A DNA stretch of 28,640 bases from an uncultured Myxococcales bacterium (GTDB lineage: Bacteria > Myxococcota_A > Polyangia > Polyangiales > Polyangiaceae). The notes beneath the pieces were generated by a model that had not been told where the DNA came from, searched no databases, and saw nothing but the letters and a program-made list of their open reading frames with translations. Shown in pieces: positions 16,685 through 24,385 of this stretch. How positions within the stretch are numbered: position 1 is the first letter of the stretch; the number at the start of each line of letters is the position of its first letter. A program made the translations under genes and the position numbers. The stretch lies in contig CALKVG010000290.1 of assembly GCA_937998045.1 (NCBI GenBank), forward strand, positions 1-28,640. The letters are read 5' to 3'.

Positions 16685-16741
16685 CACGATGCCGGCCAAA
16701 GCGCCCGGTAACGTCCGTCGTGCCGAAGAAAAACTGCGGAC

Positions 16742-16755
16742 AGCGTTCGAACGCT
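16742..16755. promoter_or_regulatory. 14-bp perfect palindrome upstream of the MFS gene
   Basis: AGCGTTCGAACGCT reads the same on both strands. It ends 6 bases before the ATG at 16762, or 51 bases before the alternative GTG at 16807. The second geometry would suit a repressor operator and would argue for the later start. No regulator gene is adjacent. Confidence 0.45.
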
Positions 16756-16761
16756 CACCTG

Positions 16762-18066
16762 ATGCGCGTGCCGCCGCCTTTACGACCTGCTAGCGATGGT
16801 TGGCCGGTGACCTCCTTGCCCGTTTCCAGACCGGCCGCGTTCGGCGCGCTCGCACTGCCCGGGTACCGCTGGTACCTGGGCACGTTCGTCTTCGCGATGA
16901 TGGCGGACAATATCGAGCACGTCATAAGCTACTGGGTCGTCTTCCAGAAGTTCCACGACCCCGCGCTCGGTGGGTTCGCGGTCGTATCGCACTGGCTACC
17001 GTACTTGCTCTTCTCGGTCGCCGTCGGTGCGCTCAACGACCGCCTCGACTCGCGCAGGCTCATCCAGGTGGGCATGGTGCTCTTCATCACGGCCTCGGTG
17101 GGCTGGGGGTACTTCTTCGCGACCGACACGCTGACGCGCGTCGGCGCGATGGCGTTGCTCGTGATCCACGGTGTGGCCGGGGTGTTCTGGCTGACTTCGA
17201 GCCAGATGATCCTGCACGAGATCGCCGGGCCGGCGCTCCTACCGAGCGCGGTACGCCTCAACGCGACGGCGCGGTACCTGGCCGTGATCGCGGGGCCCGC
17301 CGTCGGTGGCCTCGTCATGCTCACCCTCCGGCCTTCGCGCGGCATCTTTCTCAACACGGTCTTCTACCTGCCGCTCCTTCTCTGGCTCGTACGCGCCCCC
17401 TACGGCCAGAGAAAGGAGGGAAGCCGCCGCGCCGTCCGCGGCCTCGCCGACATCGCGCAGACCGTTCGCGACGTCCGCACGAGCCCCGCTTTGTCCCTGA
17501 TGCTGCTCCTCGCGGGGTGCGCCTCGTTCTTCGTCGGCAACAGCTACCAGGCGCAAATGCCCGGTTTCGCCGCCGACCTGGGACATGGGGACCCCGGTGT
17601 CGCGTATACGGCTCTCCTGGCGGCCGACGCGTCGGGCGCGCTCCTCGGTGGCTTTCTGCTCGAGAGCCGCGCGGGCCTGCTGCGCACCGAGCCCGCGACT
17701 GCGCTCAAGCTGGCGCTCGGCTGGGCCGTCGCGCTCGCAGGCTTCGCTTGCGCGCGAAGCTATCCGATGGCGCTGATGCTGCTCTTCACGGCCGGATTCT
17801 TCGAGCTCTCGTTCAGCAGCATGGCTCAGACGATCGTGCAGCTCGAAGCGCCCGCCGCCGTCCGCGGGCGCGTGCTCGGGCTCTACAACATGACCGCCCT
17901 CGGTCTGCGTGCCTTCAGCGGCATCTTCGTGGGTCTGGCGGCGACCCAGACGGGCATTCACGTATCGCTCGCGTCTTCGGCTGCAGCCGTGGCCGTGGCG
18001 GTTGTCCTGGCGCTCTGGCGTGCGCGCAGGGCCGGCCGCGCTGCGCGAGGGGTGTCGGTCGAATAG
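16762..18066 (+). CDS. Major facilitator superfamily exporter (MFS_3/EntS-like)
   Basis: An inner-membrane transporter of about 434 residues with around 12 hydrophobic segments. Motif A between TM2 and TM3 is GALNDRLDSRRLIQVG. Other features of the EntS/MFS_3 branch are the IEHVISYWVVFQ segment after TM1, LLPSAVRLNATARYLAVIAGPAVGG in TM5, a basic central loop (GQRKEGSRRAVRG), and SSMAQTIVQLEAPAAVRGRVLGLYNM in the second half. It would export a small molecule (siderophore, drug or metabolite) with protons; the substrate is not predictable. The start is uncertain: ATG at 16720 or 16762, or GTG at 16807, which begins just before the conserved FGALALPGYRWYL. Confidence 0.88.
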   Translation: MRVPPPLRPASDGWPVTSLPVSRPAAFGALALPGYRWYLGTFVFAMMADNIEHVISYWVVFQKFHDPALGGFAVVSHWLPYLLFSVAVGALNDRLDSRRLIQVGMVLFITASVGWGYFFATDTLTRVGAMALLVIHGVAGVFWLTSSQMILHEIAGPALLPSAVRLNATARYLAVIAGPAVGGLVMLTLRPSRGIFLNTVFYLPLLLWLVRAPYGQRKEGSRRAVRGLADIAQTVRDVRTSPALSLMLLLAGCASFFVGNSYQAQMPGFAADLGHGDPGVAYTALLAADASGALLGGFLLESRAGLLRTEPATALKLALGWAVALAGFACARSYPMALMLLFTAGFFELSFSSMAQTIVQLEAPAAVRGRVLGLYNMTALGLRAFSGIFVGLAATQTGIHVSLASSAAAVAVAVVLALWRARRAGRAARGVSVE

Positions 18067-18250
18067 GGTCAGCCCAGTGCCCGAACGCGTCGCGGCGGGT
18101 GCCGACGGGGGTCGCGGTCCGAGGATCCGCCGCGATCCCGGCGAGCGCGCCGACGCCCCACAAGAACGCCGGTGAATTCACGAAGCGCCTCACTGGCACG
18201 GGCGATGCGAAGGGGGCCGCCTCTGAATGACCGCCTACGCAAGGAACTCG

Positions 18251-20377
18251 ATGCGATTGGCTCGAACCGGTTGCTTCGTCGCGATCTCCTTTTCAGCCGC
18301 GCTCGGATGCACCGGGGGCGGCGACGGCTGGTCGCTCGCAGCCCCTTCGGTCGATGGCGGGGCGCTCGGCGAAGACGCCGCCTCCGGAAGCGGCCAACCT
18401 ACGGGCTCCGGGTCCGGAGGTGACCCGTCGGCCACCGGTGAACCGCCGGTCGACGGCGGGACCTCCGGCAGCGGGGAGGACGCGGCCAGAGGCGGCGGCG
18501 ATCCACCTCCGTCGGGTGACGACGGCTCCTCGGGCGCGGACGGCGGTATCCCCTTCACCGGCCGCGGCATGAACGTCCCATGGGTCGAGTTGCAGGCCGA
18601 AGACGCGCAGACGAACGCGACCGTCCTGGGGCCGAGCCTGACGAAGTGGGACTCGAACTTCGTCGAGGCGGAGGCGATCGGACGCAAGGCCGTGCGCCTC
18701 GGGCAGACGGGCGACTTCGTCACGTTCACGACGACCGCCGCCGCGAACTCGATCGTGGTGCGCTTCTGCATCCCCGATTCGCCCAGCGGCGGCGGCATCG
18801 ACGCCACGTTGGGGCTCTACGTCAACGGCCAGCGCCGGGACCTGAACCTGACGTCGCACTACTCGTGGAACTACCTGGGGGCGACGCTTCCGAGCCCCGG
18901 TGGACCCAACGTCGAAGCGCCCGGACCGCAGCCGCACACCTTCTGGGACGAAACGCGCCTCCTCCTCGACGAGATGCCCGCCGGCACCCAGGTCACGCTG
19001 AAGCGCGACCCGCAGGACTCGGCAAACTTTTACGTCATCGACCTCGTGGACTTCGAGGAAGTTCCTCCGCCTCTCGAAATGCCGGCGGGATTCACTCCCA
19101 TCACCCAGTTCGGTGTCAATCCGGACGACCGGATCGACCACGCGGACGACATCGAGCGAGCGATGCACTCGACCACGAAGCTGTGGTTCCCCCGGGGCAA
19201 GTACGTCCTCGACAACCTCTCCGACGGATCCATCGGCATCGGTAGCCCGGGTACGGAAGTGCGTGGGGCGGGCATGTGGTACACGGAGCTCCACGGCCCC
19301 AAAGCGCTCTTCTACTGCGAAGGGCAGGTGAGCTGCGTCTTCGGCGACTTTTCCATCTACGGCGAGGCGACGTACCGGAGCGAAGAAGTCACCGGGCTTC
19401 CCCAGAAAGGCTTCGACGGCGACATGGGAGCCGGCTCGCTGATCGAAAATGTCTGGATCGAGCACGAGGTGAGCGGGATGAGGATCGGCAACGATCCGCC
19501 GTACCAGACGGTGCCTACCCAGGGGTTGACCATACGAAACGTGCGCATTCGCGACATGTTCGCCGACGGGATCAACCTGTCGAACGGTACGTCTCAGACC
19601 CTCGTCCAGAACTCCCATGTTCGCAACGTGGGAGACGACGCCGCGGTCGTATGGGCCATCAAGTGGACGGACTGGGTGCGTGACATCAGCTATTCGAGCC
19701 CGAACGCGATCGCTCCGACGTCACGCAATCAACCCGATCAGGGCGTGGCTCGCGACAACGTATTCCAGAACGTCTCGGTGCAGATGCCCTGGCGCGGTCC
19801 CTGCTTCGCGGCGTACGGCGGAGAGGCCAACCACTGGAAGGACAATACCTGCGAGGACGTCCTCACCTACCCAGGGATCTTCGTAGACCACGAATTCTCT
19901 CCTTACGACTACGGCCCCGATCTGACGACCTTCGAGAGCATCACGCTCACGCGCGCCGGCGGACAGATGTATCACGAGGACGCGAACCCACTGCTGCACG
20001 GGGCCATCAGCTTCACGATGCGCGAGGGGAGCGTGAGCAGTGTCCTCGTGCAGGACGTGGACGTCGTCGCTCCGAACTACGAGGGGATCGAGTTTCGCGG
20101 CTACGGCACGGCGATCGCGAATCAGTACGGAGAGGCCCAGGGTACGGACCCCGTGCTCCTCACCGCGGCCGACAATGCGCAAATGAGCAACGTCACGCTG
20201 AAGAACGTTACCGTCACCAGCGCGGGGACTTTCGGGATTCAAGTCAACGACGGCGGAGGGCGCGGTACCGTTCAATTCGATACGGTCGTGATCTCCGGCT
20301 CGAACCAGGGCGCCATCGACCCCGGCGGAGCGCCCGATACCTTCTTCGACAAGGTAGGGGGCAATTCCGGCTGGTGA
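18251..20377 (+). CDS. GH87-like alpha-1,3-glucanase (mycodextranase) lipoprotein
   Basis: A 708-residue surface lipoprotein. Lipobox AALGC (Cys 20), then a Gly/Ser/Asp/Pro linker to about 100. Residues about 110-270 look like a CBM35-type domain (WVELQAEDAQTNATVLGPS, EAEAIGRKAVRLGQTGDFV, VRFCIPDS, LGLYVNGQ). Residues about 285-708 form a right-handed beta-helix. The stretch RDMFADGINLSNGTSQTLVQ followed by VRNVGDDAAVVWA carries Asp 439, Asp 462 and Asp 463. The 23-residue spacing and the ADGIN/GDD context match, as I recall, the three catalytic aspartates of GH87 alpha-1,3-glucanases. The target would be alpha-1,3-glucan of fungal walls or similar polymers. Start at 18251 has AAGGA 6 bases upstream; 18227 is an alternative. 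Convergent with the PEGA gene. Confidence 0.85.
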   Translation: MRLARTGCFVAISFSAALGCTGGGDGWSLAAPSVDGGALGEDAASGSGQPTGSGSGGDPSATGEPPVDGGTSGSGEDAARGGGDPPPSGDDGSSGADGGIPFTGRGMNVPWVELQAEDAQTNATVLGPSLTKWDSNFVEAEAIGRKAVRLGQTGDFVTFTTTAAANSIVVRFCIPDSPSGGGIDATLGLYVNGQRRDLNLTSHYSWNYLGATLPSPGGPNVEAPGPQPHTFWDETRLLLDEMPAGTQVTLKRDPQDSANFYVIDLVDFEEVPPPLEMPAGFTPITQFGVNPDDRIDHADDIERAMHSTTKLWFPRGKYVLDNLSDGSIGIGSPGTEVRGAGMWYTELHGPKALFYCEGQVSCVFGDFSIYGEATYRSEEVTGLPQKGFDGDMGAGSLIENVWIEHEVSGMRIGNDPPYQTVPTQGLTIRNVRIRDMFADGINLSNGTSQTLVQNSHVRNVGDDAAVVWAIKWTDWVRDISYSSPNAIAPTSRNQPDQGVARDNVFQNVSVQMPWRGPCFAAYGGEANHWKDNTCEDVLTYPGIFVDHEFSPYDYGPDLTTFESITLTRAGGQMYHEDANPLLHGAISFTMREGSVSSVLVQDVDVVAPNYEGIEFRGYGTAIANQYGEAQGTDPVLLTAADNAQMSNVTLKNVTVTSAGTFGIQVNDGGGRGTVQFDTVVISGSNQGAIDPGGAPDTFFDKVGGNSGW

Positions 20378-20397
20378 TGCGGAGGCGCCGCCTTCGA

Positions 20398-20411
20398 CCC
20401 AGTTCGCTGGG
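20398..20411. terminator. Short TTCG-loop hairpin between convergent genes
   Basis: CCCAG-TTCG-CTGGG lies in the 44-base gap between the glucanase stop and the PEGA-protein stop. The stem is only 5 bp and has no T-tract, so this is a weak candidate bidirectional terminator. Confidence 0.3.
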
Positions 20412-20421
20412 GCACGCGCAC

Positions 20422-21423
20422 TCAGAACGTGCCGAGGAGGCCCGCGCCGGTCGGTCCCACCCACGGCGTGAGCGTGCTTCGAAGGTTCGCCGCGCTCGGC
20501 GGGGGCGCCGCGGCCTTTTCCGGCGCGAGCAGGAAGCTCACCACCGCGAGGCCCGCGCCGACTCCTGCCGCGCAGAAGCCGACGGTCGAGACGGTCGACG
20601 TGGTGCGGGCCGTGTCGAGATCGTTCCACGTCGGGGGAGGGCACATGCCGTTGACGCAGCCCCTCTGCGCCGAGTTCTTCGCGCCGATCGCGATAACCCC
20701 GGTAACCGTTCCCACCGCGACGCCGACCGCGGCGAGCCCGAGCCCGCCCCAGCGAAGCCACGGCACAATCGGCGGGGGATGCCTCTCTTCGGTGCCGTCC
20801 GCCGCCGCGTCGATCGGTGCTGTCGCATCGGACGGTGGCGTCGAGGCAGCCTCCGGCGACGCCACGTCGACCGGGGTGGTCTGTCCTTCGGCCACGTCCA
20901 CCTCGACGCGGGCGTCGTGACCCGCCGCCGTGGCAACGATCACGTGGTGACCGGGATTGACCTTGAACGGCGCGATGAGGGCCGGCAAAGGAATGGGCGT
21001 CCCGTCGATCTTGACCTGCGCGGGATTGCCCGTGACCCGGACGCGCAGCGCGGGAATGCGCTTCACGAGCTCATCGTCGAGCGCTCCCGCGGCCTTGCGG
21101 GCCATGCGGAATACCTCCGGCTCGCCCTCCGCGGCGGGGGCTCGCCGCACAGCCTCTGCCGCGTCGCGCGCCTCGACCAGGTGGCCAAGGGCCATCTGTT
21201 CTCGCGCGACCTCGAGCCCCGTGGTGGGGACGTGCATGATGGCGTCCGCGCCCTGAAAGTAGGAGAGCGCCGCCTCGTGATGTCCTGCATCGCGCTGCGC
21301 ACGCCCCGCATCCATCATCCCGCGGGCCGTATCTTTCTCCGCGGCCGTGGGCGTGTCTCCCCCCCACGCCGCTCGCGGCACGGCGCAGGAGAGCAGCCCC
21401 AGGGCGACGAGGGCAGGCTTCAT
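20422..21423 (-). CDS. TPR-PEGA membrane protein
   Basis: A 333-residue protein. The signal peptide ends near RAAWGG (about 20). Residues about 25-120 form TPR-like helices (ARGMMDAGRAQRDAGHHEAALSYFQ, AREQMALGHLVEARDAAE). Residues about 125-188 are a PEGA domain (ALRVRVTGNPAQVKIDGTPI, NPGHHVIVATAAGHD, VDVAEGQTTPVDV). An Asp/Ala/Pro linker leads to two membrane segments (about 226-248 and 278-300) separated by a loop with GCVNGMCPPP. This arrangement is common in myxobacterial genomes; roles are unknown but probably envelope-associated. The ATG overlaps the TGA of the upstream gene as ATGA, so it is translationally coupled to the discoidin lipoprotein and the two products may work together. 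Confidence 0.85.
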   Translation of the reverse strand: MKPALVALGLLSCAVPRAAWGGDTPTAAEKDTARGMMDAGRAQRDAGHHEAALSYFQGADAIMHVPTTGLEVAREQMALGHLVEARDAAEAVRRAPAAEGEPEVFRMARKAAGALDDELVKRIPALRVRVTGNPAQVKIDGTPIPLPALIAPFKVNPGHHVIVATAAGHDARVEVDVAEGQTTPVDVASPEAASTPPSDATAPIDAAADGTEERHPPPIVPWLRWGGLGLAAVGVAVGTVTGVIAIGAKNSAQRGCVNGMCPPPTWNDLDTARTTSTVSTVGFCAAGVGAGLAVVSFLLAPEKAAAPPPSAANLRSTLTPWVGPTGAGLLGTF

Positions 21424-22748
21424 GGGCTGACCGTGTACACGTTGAATTCCCCGATGGACCACCACGGCCCGAGCGACTGGGTGAGTTGCACCCGGATGTA
21501 TTGCGCAGTTTGGGCTTTCTGGAAGGTCACGGTGACGATCGATTGCGAGTCGGTCGCCATGTCGACCGCCGTCCAGTTCGTACCGTCGTTCGAGACGTAG
21601 ACGCCGAAGGCTCGGGCGTAGTCGGTGCACCCCGGAGGATTGCCGTACGTATCCATCGTGAGGCTGTCGAACGTGACCGGCGCGCCCATGTTCACCTCGA
21701 ACCACATGCCAGACATTGCGTTCGTCCCCGTCGTGAAGCGCGTCGCGAGGTTGCCGTCGATGCCCTGGGAGGCTGTCGATACGTTGGTCGACGCAGTCGC
21801 CGTCCACGAAACCTGCGGCAGCGGTACCGGCGTCCCGGACGGGGGATGGGCGGAGAACACCTTGATTTCGTCGAGGGCCCAGGGGCTACTCGAGCTGGCC
21901 GTGAGCTGGATCTTGATGTAACGCGCCTGCTGCTCCGGAAATACGATCGTGGTGATTCCCGAGCTCGATCCGAGACCGTTCACGACCGCGGAACCCCAAT
22001 TCGTTCCATCCGTCGAAACGTAGAGCGCGTAGTTACCCGGAAAGTCGGCGGAATCGGCGTCGCCGTCGAGGACGACGACGCTGAACGAGAACGTGGCGCC
22101 CATGTCGAGCTCGAACCATTGCCCCGGCGCCTGGTTGACCCCCGTCGAGAAATGCGAGCACTCGACGCCGTCCAGCGCATTGGCTGCGTCGGCGCTTCCA
22201 TCGCCGCCGGTCGTGGAGGCGCTGGCCGTCCACCCGGTCCGCGGTAGGCTAACCAGCCCGGGTGGAAGGCAAGCTCCGTTGGGCGGCGTGTACCCGATGC
22301 ACGCACCGCCGGGCGCCATGTACCCGACGAGGCATGGACAGGGGCCCGAATCTCCTGCCTCCACGTCTGCCTTTGCGTCCGCCTCTGCGTCGGCCACGAC
22401 GTCGGCCTCCATCCGATCGGCTCCGACGTCGAACGCCGCGTCGGTCGGTGCGGCGGATTCATTCGCGCCGTCCGTGACCCCCATCGACGAGTCGGCGGCG
22501 TCCGCGTCGGCTCTCCCGTCCGACGCGCCTTCGAAGGCCACGTCCCGAGCCGCGACGTCCGAGGCTGCGCCATCGTCTGCGGCAGCGGCTTCGCCGTAGC
22601 TCGAACCGTCGCCCCCGCCATCGCACCCGTCCACGCACGGCACCTCGTTGAGGTCGTTCAACCCGATTGCGAGCGCGCACGCAGCCGTCGAAGCGACGCA
22701 GAGCGACGCAAGGAGCCGCGTCGCAGCGGCAACCACACGGAAGCCCAT
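21420..22748 (-). CDS. Lipoprotein with two F5/8 type C (discoidin, CBM32-like) domains
   Basis: A 442-residue surface lipoprotein. Lipobox STAAC (Cys 24) is followed by an Asp/Ala-rich linker of about 110 residues and a Cys-rich joint (GPCPCLVGYMAPGGACIGY). Two discoidin domains follow, about 165-300 and 308-442. Each has the 'A.AS.........A.DG....F.TG....G.WFE.DMGA...F' start, the 'Y.VYVS.DGTNW' centre, and the 'ARYIKIQLT......W..DEI.VF' end. Such domains bind glycans, so adhesion to a polysaccharide or to prey/host surfaces is inferred. Start is the ATG at 22748; a TTG two codons upstream is less likely. First gene of a coupled pair with the PEGA protein. Confidence 0.88.
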   Translation of the reverse strand: MGFRVVAAATRLLASLCVASTAACALAIGLNDLNEVPCVDGCDGGGDGSSYGEAAAADDGAASDVAARDVAFEGASDGRADADAADSSMGVTDGANESAAPTDAAFDVGADRMEADVVADAEADAKADVEAGDSGPCPCLVGYMAPGGACIGYTPPNGACLPPGLVSLPRTGWTASASTTGGDGSADAANALDGVECSHFSTGVNQAPGQWFELDMGATFSFSVVVLDGDADSADFPGNYALYVSTDGTNWGSAVVNGLGSSSGITTIVFPEQQARYIKIQLTASSSSPWALDEIKVFSAHPPSGTPVPLPQVSWTATASTNVSTASQGIDGNLATRFTTGTNAMSGMWFEVNMGAPVTFDSLTMDTYGNPPGCTDYARAFGVYVSNDGTNWTAVDMATDSQSIVTVTFQKAQTAQYIRVQLTQSLGPWWSIGEFNVYTVSP

Positions 22749-22990
22749 TTGCAATCACAGGGTACGGACACAACTCGTGCGGTCGCAAGGCCCCCGACCT
22801 TGCCGCGGTGCGACAGCGCGGAGAGGCGCTCGCCTGGGTAACGGGTAACGTATGCAATCTGACCACGTCGACGGGTCGGGGCCGCCGGCCATGGTTGCAA
22901 GCCGCGGCCACCGTACATGCGCCATACCTGCGCGCAGTTCAGGAGCAACGCGTAAACGCCGCACTGCGGTGGGTGCGAGACGGGCTTTGC

Positions 22991-23335
22991 TCAGGCGCGT
23001 GCGTGGCGCGCGCGCGGCGAACGAGTTCGGCGCATCTCACGCCGGCGCAGCGGGCTGTCTGGCTTGGCTCCGTGTTCGGTCTTGCGCGTGGACTTGCGCG
23101 AAGGCCGCCCGGTACCCGAGTCTTCGAGCGCGAACGTCACGTGGTCGCCTCGGTCGACCTTCACGTTGCGGCGCGCGGTCGCACCACGAGCGGGATGGCC
23201 GCTCGTGTACCTGTCGACTTCGGCCTGGACGCGCTGCTGTACCCGCTCATGGTCGGGCCGCTCTTGCGGGCGCTTCCTCTTCTTGGGCTTCGCACGCTCG
23301 CTCTCGTAGCGCGCGGCTTCCGCTCGTGTAGCCAT
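22991..23335 (-). CDS. Small basic conserved hypothetical protein
   Basis: A 114-residue, very Arg/Lys-rich protein starting MATRAEAARYESERAKPKKR. The core HVTFALEDSGTGRPSRKSTR and the tail SPLRRREMRRTRSPRARHAR give high charge and probably little fold. I recall similar small proteins in myxobacteria and other delta-group bacteria with the same 'MATRAE...ERS.PKK' start and 'LEDS....RPSRKSTR' core, but I know no function. DNA or RNA binding is a guess based only on charge. The start is the ATG at 23335 or the in-frame one at 23341. It shares its reading frame with the shifted end of the monooxygenase remnant immediately upstream, so a naive reading joins them into one long protein; the internal Met and family-like N-terminus argue for a separate gene. 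Confidence 0.6.
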   Translation of the reverse strand: MATRAEAARYESERAKPKKRKRPQERPDHERVQQRVQAEVDRYTSGHPARGATARRNVKVDRGDHVTFALEDSGTGRPSRKSTRKTEHGAKPDSPLRRREMRRTRSPRARHARA

Positions 23336-23379
23336 CGCCATCGTTGGTGCAACCGCCGTACCGCCGCTCCGCCCCGGGG

Positions 23380-24301
23380 CTGCCGGCGACCGGCTGGTCC
23401 CAATCGATACGGTGGCGGTGCACCCAGCCGAACATCTTCTCGGCTTCATGAAGGTGCGCATTGCGATGGGCATGACGATGCTCATGAGGGCTCTCGCCAG
23501 GGGGCCGGCGGTCTTGTCGTTGTTCGTCTTCGCCGCCTGGGCGGCGATCTTCTCCACGCGCGGTCGGCGCAGCCGCTCGTAAGCGACGAACGCGGCACGG
23601 GCATCGGGAAAGTCGCGCAAGCAGCGCGCAAGCTGAATCGCGCTCTCGACCGCGAGCGAGGCCCCCTGCCCGGAGCTCGAGGACGGCGCGTGCGCCGAGT
23701 CTCCCACCAGCACGACGCGGCCTCGGCTCCAGTGCGGAACGCTCGGCAGCATCTCGCCGGCGCCGAACGCGAGGAGCTGCTCGAGCTCGGTGTGCTCGAT
23801 GAGCTCGCGACCCGGCGTGTCCTCGGCGTAGACCTCGCGCAGCCTGCGCATCCACTCCGCGTTCGGCACCCGGCGGGCCTCGGCCATCGTGAGCGGCTCC
23901 GGGTGGGGAAGGTTGCTGAACCACGCCGTGCCACCTCCCGGCGCAGACCAGTGCCCCATGAAGGCGCGCTTGCCGAATACGAAGTACATCGCATCGGGTC
24001 GCGCGCCCGCGACCGAGGCGCTCGAGAAGCCGCCGAACCCGAGGCGGCCCACGTATCGCGGCTGGGGGGCTGCCGCATCGATGAGCGCCCGCACGGTCGA
24101 CCGGATGCCGTCCGCGCCGACGAGCACGTCGGCGTGGGCGACGCTGCCGTCGGCGAAGCGCGCGGTGACGCCGCGCCGGCTCTGATCGACGTCTACGAGC
24201 CGCTTGCCGTACTCCACGGCGACGCCCTGTGCTGCAGCGCGTTCGTGCAGCACTCGGTATGGACTGACCCGCTGCTGGTTGCAGGGCTGTACAGCGTCGT
24301 G
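23380..24301 (-). pseudogene. Truncated, frameshifted FAD-dependent monooxygenase
   Basis: Homology to flavoprotein aromatic hydroxylases (PHBH/UbiH class) starts in mid-protein at NQQRVSPYRVLHERAAAQGV, directly after an in-frame TAA (24302-24304). The N-terminal Rossmann GxGxxG that binds FAD is absent. Retained are the DG motif VLVGADGIRSTVR, and the GD motif VVLVGDSAHAPSSSSGQGAS. Near the end the frame changes at about 23442: the uninterrupted frame reads FMKPRRCSAG, while the other reads EKMFGWVHRHRIDWDQPV, the expected C-terminus. One missing G explains this. Without an FAD-binding N-terminus the product cannot be functional. It lies head to head with the intact P450, so the pair was probably once a divergent oxidative gene unit. 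Confidence 0.85.
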
Positions 24302-24322
24302 TTACGGCTTGATAAGCGGCCT

Positions 24323-24336
24323 ACCGTCCGGACGGT
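24323..24336. promoter_or_regulatory. 14-bp palindrome upstream of the P450 gene (TetR-type operator candidate)
   Basis: ACCGTCCGGACGGT is perfectly self-complementary and lies 49 bases before the P450 ATG, in the 84-base gap between the monooxygenase remnant and the P450. Its form and place suit a TetR-family operator acting on a divergent promoter. No TetR gene is present in the window. Confidence 0.5.
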
Positions 24337-24385
24337 TCGAACAGATTCGTGCTCAGCGTTCAAGGCGGCGATCGATGGGAAAATC

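Noticed and set aside
17915..18199. Small minus-strand frame across the MFS 3' end (starts MPVRRFVNSP)
   Set aside because: About half lies antisense to the MFS gene and the sequence matches nothing I recognise; composition is not convincing.
22667..24385. Long upstream extension of the P450 reading frame
   Set aside because: The extra 570 residues are antisense to the monooxygenase remnant and the small basic gene, are Arg-rich and lack domain character; P450 homology begins just after 24386.
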